Positions 33,575 through 39,355 of a stretch of DNA of 39,355 bases are shown here, one piece after another. The translations under genes and the position numbers were made by a program. The stretch is from an uncultured Bacteroidia bacterium. Lineage in GTDB: Bacteria > Bacteroidota > Bacteroidia > Bacteroidales > F082. Position 1 is the stretch's first letter, and each line of letters opens with the position of its first letter. The DNA is taken from NCBI GenBank assembly GCA_902794155.1, contig CADBGN010000013.1:1-39355 (forward strand), written 5' to 3'. The notes under the pieces are model-generated. The model was not told where the DNA came from, did not search any database, and saw nothing but the letters and a program-made list of their open reading frames with translations.

Positions 33575-34595
33575 CTTTCACGTCCTCCTTTCCTGTAGGT
33601 TCCTCTTGTTTCTGCTTCTTCATCTCGGCGAGTCGCGCTTCCTCTTCGGCTTTGCGCTGCTTGTATTGCGCATAGCTCTCGTTGACGAATTCCGTCATGC
33701 TGTTCATGGCATTCTCGCTTTCCAGATTGGAGCTCGAATACTTGGCGAACTTCACCAAGTCCGCGACTTCCATGGTATCTTTCAGCTTGTTGTACGTCTC
33801 TTGCGAGAAATGCAGCGGCTTGACTTCCTCCAGGATGTCGTCGGTGGTCATCTCGACGGCATTCACGCCAAACTGGCCTTCGATGTATTCGCGGGCGATG
33901 TCGGTCAACGAGGAGAAATACTCCTTCACCTTGCCCGACTGCCAGAGCTTCTGCTGACGCAAGTTCTCCAAGTCGCCCACCGCCTTGTCGTAAGGCGGAA
34001 TGACAGGACCGCGGACGATGTTACCGTCGGCATCTACCTTGGGTTTGCGGTGCTTGCGCCAATACCAAATGCCGAGAACGAGCAACACCAACAGTAGCGC
34101 ACCGAGAATCCAGGGGAACACCTCTTTGAACTTCACCGGTGCGGCGATGGGTTCCACGATGGGCTTATAAGCCATGGTGGTGTCGACCGTCATGGTCGTC
34201 GAATAAAGGCGGATAGGGTCGGTATAGGCATTCAAGCGATTGGGGTCGTCGAACGAACGGGCATATTTCAAAGCGATAGGCGGCACCTGCACTTGACCTG
34301 TATCGAACGTCATCAGCGTCAGTTGCTGCTTCACGATGACATTGCTGTCGGCATCGGCGGTGCGTTCCACCTCGCTGCGCTTGATGATGTCGAGCTGCTC
34401 CGAGAGCGTGTCGGTGGCAAAGTCGTTCCATTCCACAAACCAACCGTAAGGCACTTTAAGGCTCAAGTCAAGGGTGAAAGGCTTGCCGACTTGCACGTCA
34501 GTGCTTTCGACCTTGCCGTCCACCTCCACCTGTTGTGCCTTGAGGCCGCCGAACAGGGCGAACGTCGCCATCAAAAACAAAACATATTTCTTCAT
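33567..34595 (-). CDS. Bat-operon membrane protein with DUF4381-like layout
   Basis: A 342-residue protein with a signal peptide (ending GGLKAQ), a periplasmic beta-sandwich (about 22-165) that begins VEVDGKVESTDVQVGKPFTLDLSLKVP, one membrane helix (about 168-188) flanked by WYWRKHRKPK, and a cytoplasmic helical domain with a highly charged C-terminus (ARLAEMKKQKQEEPTGKED). The layout is that of the proteins always found between the DUF58 and batA genes in Bacteroidota and resembles a short BatD. It overlaps the DUF58 gene by four bases (ATGA) and batA by eight. Confidence 0.8.
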   Translation of the reverse strand: MKKYVLFLMATFALFGGLKAQQVEVDGKVESTDVQVGKPFTLDLSLKVPYGWFVEWNDFATDTLSEQLDIIKRSEVERTADADSNVIVKQQLTLMTFDTGQVQVPPIALKYARSFDDPNRLNAYTDPIRLYSTTMTVDTTMAYKPIVEPIAAPVKFKEVFPWILGALLLVLLVLGIWYWRKHRKPKVDADGNIVRGPVIPPYDKAVGDLENLRQQKLWQSGKVKEYFSSLTDIAREYIEGQFGVNAVEMTTDDILEEVKPLHFSQETYNKLKDTMEVADLVKFAKYSSSNLESENAMNSMTEFVNESYAQYKQRKAEEEARLAEMKKQKQEEPTGKEDVKDV

Positions 34596-35470
34596 CTTCT
34601 TGCCTCCCTTTTCTTAAAGAGTTGCATCAAAGGTTTCACATAGTCTTCATCGGTGTAAATCAGCGAGTTGTCGATTCCATGTTTGGTAAACTCGCGATTC
34701 AACTCCAACGATTTGTATTGGATCATCTGTTGGTAGGCGTTGTGCCAGGCGCGGCTCGAGGTGTCGACCCAGCGTTCCTTGCCCGTCTCCGAGTCGCGGA
34801 ACTTCACCAGGCCCACCTTAGGGATGTCCATCTCGCGGCGGTCGGTGATGCGTAAGGCAACGAGATCGTGCTTATTAGCCGCAATTTGCATCTCCTTCTC
34901 AAAGCTCTTGTCCGTCATGAAGTCAGAGATGAGGAAAGCCGTGGTGCGGCGCTTGATGGCCGAGGTCAGGAAACGCAAGCCCTCGCCGATGTCGGTACCA
35001 CGTTCCGTCGGCTTGAAATCGACGATCTCACGGATGATGCGCAGGATATGCGAGCTGCCTTTCTTGGGCGGGATGAACTTCTCGATCTTGCTGCTAAAGA
35101 AAATCACGCCCACCTTGTCGTTGTTCTGGATGGCAGAAAACGCCAAGACGGCTGCCAATTCGGCAGTCAGGTCGCGCTTCGACTGCGTTTGTGAGCCGAA
35201 GTCGTTGGAACCCGACACGTCGATGAGCAGCATCACCGTCATCTCACGCTCTTCCTCAAAAATCTTGACGAAAGGCTTGTTGAAGCGGGCGGTGACGTTC
35301 CAGTCGATGTTGCGGATGTCGTCGCCGTACTCGTATTCGCGCACCTCGCTGAAGGTCATACCACGCCCCTTGAAGGCGCTGTGGTACTGTCCCGAGAAGA
35401 TGTGGTTCGAGAGGCCTCGCGTCTTGATTTCGATTTTTCGGACCTTTTTGAATATTTCTGTTGATTCCAT
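34592..35470 (-). CDS. DUF58 VWA-like protein
   Basis: A cytoplasmic 292-residue protein of the DUF58 family, the usual partner of MoxR ATPases. The hallmark block GRGMTFSEVREYEYGDDIRNIDWNVTAR lies at residues 35-62, and a VWA-like metal site DVSGS at 84-88. LISDFMT is the second metal-binding segment. Together with MoxR it is thought to act as a chaperone-like module on the Bat membrane proteins. It is separated from moxR by a repeat element (35504-35580) of about 115 bases. Confidence 0.92.
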   Translation of the reverse strand: MESTEIFKKVRKIEIKTRGLSNHIFSGQYHSAFKGRGMTFSEVREYEYGDDIRNIDWNVTARFNKPFVKIFEEEREMTVMLLIDVSGSNDFGSQTQSKRDLTAELAAVLAFSAIQNNDKVGVIFFSSKIEKFIPPKKGSSHILRIIREIVDFKPTERGTDIGEGLRFLTSAIKRRTTAFLISDFMTDKSFEKEMQIAANKHDLVALRITDRREMDIPKVGLVKFRDSETGKERWVDTSSRAWHNAYQQMIQYKSLELNREFTKHGIDNSLIYTDEDYVKPLMQLFKKREARR

Positions 35471-35503
35471 ATTTTAAACCATCATTTTTCTTTTTTTCGG
35501 CAT

Positions 35504-35580
35504 GGGGTTTACACCCCGTTCGCCGTTTTGCCGGCAGGGGTTTACAACGCCTGCCTACATTGCTGTCGTCCCTACGGGAC
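35504..35580. repeat. Three-hairpin element between moxR and the DUF58 gene
   Basis: Three hairpins in a row: GGGGT/ACCCC (35504-35517), GGCAGG/CCTGCC (35533-35555) and GTCCC/GGGAC (35568-35580). The phrase TTTACA recurs in the first two loops. It lies inside the operon, where it could lower transcription of the downstream genes or stabilise the moxR mRNA end. Confidence 0.7.
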
Positions 35581-35586
35581 TATGTT

Positions 35587-36579
35587 TTACGGCACTTCGA
35601 TGGTATTTAGGATTTCGTTGATAATCTCTTCTGTTGTAATGTTTTCAGCTTCTGCCTCGTAGGTCAAACCGATACGGTGGCGCAATACGTCAGGAGCCAC
35701 GGCACGGATGTCTTCGGGGATGACGTAACCACGGTGCTTGATGAAAGCATAGGCCTTGGCTGCCAATGCCAGGTTGATAGTGGCACGAGGCGAGCCGCCG
35801 TAGCTGATCATATTGGCGAACTTCTTCAACTTGTAATCGGAGGGATAACGTGAGGCGAAGACAATGTCGGTGATGTAGTTCTCAATCTTCTCGTCGAGAT
35901 AGATCTCGCGGCACACCTCACGGGCGCGGATGATGTCTTCAGGCTTCACCACAGCGTTGATTTTCGCGCCAGTGCTAGCAATCTGCTGACGCAGAATTAG
36001 TTTCTCCTCTTCCTTCTTGGGGTAGTTGATGACCACCTTCAGCATGAAACGGTCCACCTGAGCTTCGGGCAGCGGATAGGTACCTTCCTGCTCGATGGGG
36101 TTTTGAGTAGCCATGACGAGGAAGGGATCCGGCAACTTGAAGGTCTCGTCGCCGATGGTCACCTGATGCTCCTGCATGGCCTCGAGCAGAGCACTCTGCA
36201 CCTTGGCAGGAGAACGGTTGATTTCATCTGCCAGCACAAAGTTGGCGAAGATGGGGCCGCGACGCACCACAAACTCCTCCTTCTTCTGACTATAAATCAG
36301 CGTGCCGATGAGGTCAGCAGGCAGCAGGTCGGGAGTGAATTGGATGCGGGCGAAGTCGGCGTCGATGGCACTAGCCATCGACTTGATCGCCAAGGTCTTG
36401 GCAAGGCCAGGCACACCTTCGAGAAGGATATGTCCGTTGGCCAACAGGCCAATCAGCAGGCGTTCGGTCATCTGTTTCTGTCCGACGATGACCTTATTCA
36501 TTTCGAGGTTGATGAGGTCGAGGAATTGACTCTCACGTTGGATTTTTTCGTTCAGTTCACGAATGTCAGTTTCTATCAT
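35587..36579 (-). CDS. MoxR-family AAA+ ATPase
   Basis: A 330-residue AAA+ protein. Walker A GVPGLAKT (55-62), Walker B FVLADEINRSPAKVQSALLEAMQE, sensor 1 VMATQNP, and the arginine-finger region EAQVDRFMLKV are complete; the lid domain closes the protein. MoxR ATPases work with VWA proteins encoded next to them, here DUF58, BatA and BatB. The start at 36579 (MIETDIRELNEKIQ) is chosen by family; the frame runs on upstream through repeat sequence. The gene heads the operon; the promoter lies about 107 bases upstream with a repeat in the leader. Confidence 0.94.
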   Translation of the reverse strand: MIETDIRELNEKIQRESQFLDLINLEMNKVIVGQKQMTERLLIGLLANGHILLEGVPGLAKTLAIKSMASAIDADFARIQFTPDLLPADLIGTLIYSQKKEEFVVRRGPIFANFVLADEINRSPAKVQSALLEAMQEHQVTIGDETFKLPDPFLVMATQNPIEQEGTYPLPEAQVDRFMLKVVINYPKKEEEKLILRQQIASTGAKINAVVKPEDIIRAREVCREIYLDEKIENYITDIVFASRYPSDYKLKKFANMISYGGSPRATINLALAAKAYAFIKHRGYVIPEDIRAVAPDVLRHRIGLTYEAEAENITTEEIINEILNTIEVP

Positions 36580-36620
36580 TTTATGTTGAATTGTTGTTCG
36601 TTTAATCGTTGATCGTTGAC

Positions 36621-36675
36621 GCGGGACTGCGAGACTGCGGGGCACGAGACTCGCGATGCGCTGCATGCTCTCGTC
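36621..36675. repeat. GCGGGACT-type inverted repeat, copy 2
   Basis: GCGGGACTGCGAGACTGCGG followed by inverted CGAGACTCGCG sequence; it shares the words GCGGGACT and GCGAGACT with the repeat at 231-301. It lies inside the moxR leader. Confidence 0.6.
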
Positions 36676-36685
36676 AAAAAGCGTG

Positions 36686-36693
36686 CAAAAGTA
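36686..36693 (-). promoter_or_regulatory. -7 promoter box of the moxR-bat operon
   Basis: TACTTTTG on the minus strand. The roughly 100-base leader to the moxR start contains the repeat at 36621-36675. Confidence 0.75.
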
Positions 36694-36746
36694 GCCGTTT
36701 TTCGGGTAAATAACTCCTATTTAATAAATTTATTGCGGGGAAGAGG

Positions 36747-36775
36747 TTGCGGCATCGAAAAAAACTGTAATTTTG
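36747..36775 (+). promoter_or_regulatory. Promoter (-33 and -7) of the candidate RNA gene
   Basis: TTG at 36747-36749, 18 bases, then TAATTTTG at 36768-36775: both elements of the Bacteroidota promoter at the correct spacing, pointing to an RNA start near 36782. No protein-coding frame follows. Confidence 0.65.
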
Positions 36776-36781
36776 CAGGCA

Positions 36782-37019
36782 GAAAATCCAGTCAGAGGCT
36801 GCGTTCCAAACTTTTGTGCGGTAACGGATTACATGACTGGTAGAACAATCCGGCCATGGATGGTCCAAAACCATTGTGAGGTACTGTGAAACTTGGTCGA
36901 TCAACACAACCGTCGGACGGGAAATGGCGACTACCAAGCCCTTTATAACTCCGACGAACACAAACCGTACACATTCCAATTGAGTAAAACAGGAGGTAAT
37001 GTAGAGTGCGGTTTTCTTT
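36782..37019 (+). ncRNA. Candidate structured RNA of about 235 nt, class not recognised
   Basis: A non-coding stretch of 440 bases between moxR and the gene at 37020 contains a full transcription unit: promoter (36747-36775), about 235 bases of GC-balanced structured sequence, and a terminator-like hairpin with T-rich tail (36962-37020). Visible stems are CCAGTCA (36788-36794) with TGACTGG (36834-36840), ACAAT (36845-36849) with ATTGT (36873-36877), TTGG/CCAA (36893-36896 with 36934-36937) enclosing the small hairpin CCGT-CGG-ACGG, and a possible pseudoknot GTGCGGT (36817-36823) with ACCGTAC (36964-36970). It does not carry the signatures of tmRNA, RNase P, SRP RNA or a tRNA. A 6S-type or other regulatory RNA is possible. 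Confidence 0.5.
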
Positions 37020-37020
37020 T
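36962..37020 (+). terminator. Terminator-like hairpin of the candidate RNA
   Basis: AAACCG (36962-36967) pairs with CGGTTT (37009-37014), and ACATT (36971-36975) with AATGT (36998-37002), followed by TTCTTTTT. It ends at the stop codon of the convergent gene. Confidence 0.55.
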
Positions 37021-37484
37021 TATACCTCAACTTTGTTGATGCAGTATTGGATATGCTTGTGGTCGGCCTTGATGCCAATCGTCAATTTAGCAACAAAATT
37101 CAGATAAGGCCTTTGGTCATCCTTGAACATATAGTGCAACACAGCTATGTTCTTATATCCATTTGCCTTTTGGGTGTTACCTTTTGGCAAATCATAGATG
37201 GGCCCATCGCCTAGCTTTGTCGCTTTCGAAATCACTTCTTCTAAATGCTTAACAGCATAGGTCGACTGCCAATTCTTTGAGGCTGCATAAATTGTTTTCT
37301 TGTCGCTTTCTTTTTCAACAATATAAACGTCTACTCCTAGAAACTCGTTATATACGGAATTGTTCCGCCCTTCTTTTTGCAACTTCTTCCATAGCATTGA
37401 ATAGTAATCTTTTATCAACCCTACGCGTTCTTTACTTTTGCCTTTCGGGGTTGGGATGCCATAAACAAATTCAGGTATTTCCAT
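37020..37484 (-). CDS. Small protein, possibly BECR-fold nuclease-like
   Basis: A 154-residue soluble protein without signal or membrane segments, AT-richer in codon use than its neighbours. The C-terminal half, KNIAVLHYMFKDDQRPYLNFVAKLTIGIKADHKHIQYCINKVEV, has the pattern HYY...V...gk.Y.vkl.vgv...kiQYC seen, as I recall, in phage- and mobile-element-linked BECR (Barnase-EndoU-ColicinE5/D-RelE) nuclease-like domains; this is a weak match. The N-terminus is rich in lysine. It stands alone: candidate RNA convergent on one side, aspartate kinase divergent on the other, no transposase or immunity gene recognised. If the match holds, it may be a leftover from a mobile element or a solitary toxin-like domain. 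Confidence 0.6.
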   Translation of the reverse strand: MEIPEFVYGIPTPKGKSKERVGLIKDYYSMLWKKLQKEGRNNSVYNEFLGVDVYIVEKESDKKTIYAASKNWQSTYAVKHLEEVISKATKLGDGPIYDLPKGNTQKANGYKNIAVLHYMFKDDQRPYLNFVAKLTIGIKADHKHIQYCINKVEV

Positions 37485-37540
37485 AATGATGATGGTTTGA
37501 TGTTTCTTGCTGCAAAGAAACCAAACCTGTCAAAACCTAT

Positions 37541-37595
37541 CCGTTAATTAAACGGTTGTAGTCGACAGTAGTCGTTTGCTGTCGTTTGCTGTCGG
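37541..37595. repeat. Short direct repeats and a palindrome upstream of gene 37020
   Basis: CCGTT-AATTA-AACGG (37541-37555) is a five-base-arm palindrome. GTAGTCG occurs at 37559-37565 and 37569-37575, and GTCGTTTGCT is repeated in tandem at 37571-37590 and starts a third time. The whole lies 55-110 bases upstream of the small gene and could be an operator. Confidence 0.55.
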
Positions 37596-37653
37596 ATATA
37601 TTATTGAATATCATCATAGTAATTAAAACCATTTAGCAATTCAAATTATTCGT

Positions 37654-37661
37654 TATTTTTG
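37654..37661 (+). promoter_or_regulatory. -7 promoter box of aspartate kinase
   Basis: TATTTTTG matches TAnnTTTG, 20 bases before the ATG at 37682; the leader is too short for a riboswitch or attenuator. Confidence 0.75.
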
Positions 37662-37681
37662 CATTTTCAAAACCAGAATCA

Positions 37682-38965
37682 ATGATCAAGAAAATATTCA
37701 AATTCGGTGGCGCTTCGGTGAAAGATGCCGATGCCGTGCGTAATTTGGCACAAATTGTCAGTCAGCACAAAGACGAGGACATCATGTTGGTGGTCTCTGC
37801 CATGGGCAAGACGACCAATGCCCTCGAAAAAACTTTGGCCAACTTCCGCGAACACGATGGTCAACTTGGCATGGAGGCCCTTCACGAGGTCATCACTTAC
37901 CACGACAGCATCATCCAAGGCCTGTTCGATGGCAACACCGACCCTCGTTTCGACGAGAACATCGCTGGACTCTTCATCGAGCTTTGGGAAAAACTGCAAA
38001 AGACCGACATGCCGTACGACTACCAATACGACCAAACCGTGTGCTACGGCGAGCTTATCTCGACCAGCATCATCCACGAATACCTTAACAAATGCGAGAT
38101 TCCGACACGTTGGCTTGATGCACGCCAATATGTCATAGCCGAAGACGAGGCCCACTACCGCGCCGCCAACCCCGATTGGGATGAAACAAGACTCAGAATC
38201 AGCAAGTTGAACGATGAGCATATTCGGGGTATCGTATGCCTGACACAGGGTTTCATCGGTGGCACTGCCGACGGCAAACACAGCGTCACCCTGGGGCGTG
38301 AAGGCTCCGACTTCACCGCGGCCATCTTCGCCAACTGCCTTGATGCCGAGGAGGTCACCATCTGGAAAGACGTGGACGGCCTGCTCAACGCCGACCCGAA
38401 ACGCTTCGCCGACACCGTTCAACTGCCACATATCCCCTACTCCGAGGCCATCGAATTGGCCTTTTACGGCGCCACCATCATCCACCCCAAGACCATCAAG
38501 CCGCTGCAAAACAAAGGAATAACGCTGAAGGTGCAGTCGTTCCTTCACCCCAACCACGAGCCCACCCTCATTGATGGCGGCCATAGGAAAAACGACGAGA
38601 GCATTCCTTCCTATATCGTCAAGGACAAACAAACGTTGGTCTCCATCTCGCCCCGCGACTACTCTTTCATGGACGAGCGCAACCTGAAGACCATTTTCGC
38701 CGTCTGCGCCGACCTCAACATCCACGCCAACATGATCCAAACTTCTGCACTGATGCTCTCCTTCTGCTTCGACAGCAACGAGCAGAAGCTGAAACAGTTG
38801 AGAGCCAACCTTAAAGACGGTTTCAGTGTCAAGTACAATGACGGACTGCAATTGTTCACCATTCGCCATTACCAAGACGGCTTGGAAAGCGACTTCATCA
38901 AAGGGAAGAAGATTTTAGTGAAGCAAGGGAGCAGAAGTACGATGCAGTTTGTATTAAGCTGTTAA
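37682..38965 (+). CDS. lysC: Aspartate kinase
   Basis: Phosphorylates aspartate, the first step toward lysine, threonine and methionine, which links it loosely to metK in this window. The kinase starts IKKIFKFGGASV (Lys7, Gly9, Gly10) and has TLGREGSDFTA near residue 200 and the WKDVDGLLNADP motif. The C-terminal 120 residues hold ACT-type regulatory elements (QTLVSISPRDYSFM... LNIHANMIQTSALMLSFCFD). At 427 residues it is a monofunctional enzyme without a homoserine dehydrogenase domain. The ACT domains suggest feedback inhibition by an end product, but which one cannot be read. Confidence 0.93.
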   Translation: MIKKIFKFGGASVKDADAVRNLAQIVSQHKDEDIMLVVSAMGKTTNALEKTLANFREHDGQLGMEALHEVITYHDSIIQGLFDGNTDPRFDENIAGLFIELWEKLQKTDMPYDYQYDQTVCYGELISTSIIHEYLNKCEIPTRWLDARQYVIAEDEAHYRAANPDWDETRLRISKLNDEHIRGIVCLTQGFIGGTADGKHSVTLGREGSDFTAAIFANCLDAEEVTIWKDVDGLLNADPKRFADTVQLPHIPYSEAIELAFYGATIIHPKTIKPLQNKGITLKVQSFLHPNHEPTLIDGGHRKNDESIPSYIVKDKQTLVSISPRDYSFMDERNLKTIFAVCADLNIHANMIQTSALMLSFCFDSNEQKLKQLRANLKDGFSVKYNDGLQLFTIRHYQDGLESDFIKGKKILVKQGSRSTMQFVLSC

Positions 38966-39000
38966 TCAACACAGTCAAAACAACAAAAACAGGACCCCTG

Positions 39001-39089
39001 CCGTCATGGCGGAGGGACATCCGCCATCTCCTGAACAGGAAGGAGACTCCTTAGCTTCAGGAGATCGCGGATCGAGTCCGCGATGACGG
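39001..39089. repeat. CCGTCATGGCGGA repeat, copy 2
   Basis: An 89-base copy of the element at 20742-20828: the left half is almost identical, the right half has ATCGCGGA/TCCGCGAT in place of the other inner stem. The gap of 311 bases between lysC and the next gene is mostly this repeat and the one at 39135. Confidence 0.85.
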
Positions 39090-39134
39090 CCTATGGGTCG
39101 GTATCACCCGTAAAAGCACCGGTCCATTATTGTC

Positions 39135-39173
39135 GGCCCTTCGACCCTTCGACCCGCTCAGGGCTCAGGGACC
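39135..39173. repeat. CCTTCGAC...CTCAGGG repeat, intergenic copy
   Basis: GGCCCTTCGACCCTTCGACC is followed by GCTCAGGGCTCAGGGACC; the half-words CCCTTCGA and CTCAGGG are each doubled, giving nested inverted pairing. It is a relative of the repeat inside the ABC ATPase gene at 18625-18658. Confidence 0.7.
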
Positions 39174-39234
39174 TTGGTTTTTGACATTTTTTTCAAAAAA
39201 ACAGTTAAAAGGAATAACCTTTCTTTGTTTTTCC

Positions 39235-39242
39235 TAAATTTG
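39235..39242 (+). promoter_or_regulatory. -7 promoter box of the right-edge gene
   Basis: TAAATTTG matches TAnnTTTG, 35 bases before the ATG at 39277. Confidence 0.6.
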
Positions 39243-39276
39243 CGGTCGCTTTTTACGACTCAAAAACACATTCTAT

Positions 39277-39355
39277 ATGTACAAAATCGAGAAACACCCC
39301 ATCTTGGACATCCCGCAGGAAGACCTTGTGGAATTCCAATATGAAGGCAAGACCG
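39277..39355 (+). CDS. Start of a gene, possibly an oxidoreductase with 2Fe-2S N-terminus (partial)
   Basis: Only 26 codons are inside the window: MYKIEKHPILDIPQEDLVEF followed by QYEGKT. The pattern HPIL-IP-E---F-Y-GK resembles the start of the Fer2_4 2Fe-2S domain of sarcosine oxidase alpha-like and related FAD-dependent oxidoreductases (EHPIL..P....V.F.F.GK), but the cysteines that would prove it lie beyond the edge. The ATG follows a -7 box by 35 bases and an AT-rich leader without Shine-Dalgarno. Confidence 0.5.
   Translation, partial: MYKIEKHPILDIPQEDLVEFQYEGKT

Noticed and set aside
36674-37078. A 134-codon minus-strand frame across the candidate RNA
   Set aside because: Composition is unlike a protein, it runs through the moxR promoter and the end of the gene at 37020, and it has no start signal. 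The plus-strand promoter and terminator explain the region better.
37559-37595. Tandem GTCGTTTGCT words as a CRISPR-like array
   Set aside because: The units are ten bases with no spacers, only two and a half copies, and no cas genes are nearby.

Overview
The window looks like a chromosomal segment of a Bacteroidota bacterium, most likely order Bacteroidales. At least fifteen genes and both tRNAs are preceded by the Bacteroidota -7 box TAnnTTTG, usually 15-30 bases before the start, and Shine-Dalgarno sites are rare. The gene content fits: a GldA-type ABC ATPase, a protein with a type IX secretion (T9SS) C-terminal sorting domain, a complete Bat (aerotolerance) operon, a DUF4294 protein, an M64 peptidase, and a SAM-II riboswitch before metK. 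There are no rRNA genes, CRISPR arrays, phages or recognisable insertion sequences.

Layout. 1-4.6 kb: gldA, metK with its SAM-II leader, then a leftward ruvX-def-TPR lipoprotein operon and tRNA-His. 4.7-10.3 kb: an oligopeptide permease subunit (dppC-like), tRNA-Leu, tig-clpP-clpX (nascent-chain folding and proteolysis), and a DUF4294 protein behind a textbook sigma-54 promoter. 10.4-17.2 kb: cvpA, a secreted M64 peptidase, and a cluster of five secreted or lipid-anchored proteins of unknown function; two of these share a domain and two of the spacers are duplicates. 17.3-24.1 kb: a fused DppD-DppF ATPase, an M49-type zinc peptidase lipoprotein, an acyl-CoA dehydrogenase and a biotin-dependent carboxylase subunit. 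24.2-27.1 kb: a large T9SS-exported beta-propeller protein. 27.2-36.6 kb: the leftward moxR-DUF58-membrane protein-batA-batB-batC-batD-batE operon. 36.7-39.4 kb: a candidate structured RNA, a small AT-rich gene that may encode a BECR-type nuclease, aspartate kinase, and the start of an oxidoreductase at the right edge.

The most unusual property of the window is its load of short palindromic repeats, of at least eight kinds. Three kinds (at 5881, 7471 and 14383/16184/21999) share no sequence but share one design: long imperfect inverted repeats whose arms are built from one short word repeated several times. Two repeats lie inside coding sequence: one supplies the C-terminal tail of RuvX, the other a linker in the second ATPase domain of the DppD-DppF fusion. 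The best candidates for undescribed biology are the promoter-to-terminator structured RNA at 36782-37019, the word-iterated palindromes, and the four InlB-type repeats in BatC. All assignments come from reading the sequence; no database search was run.
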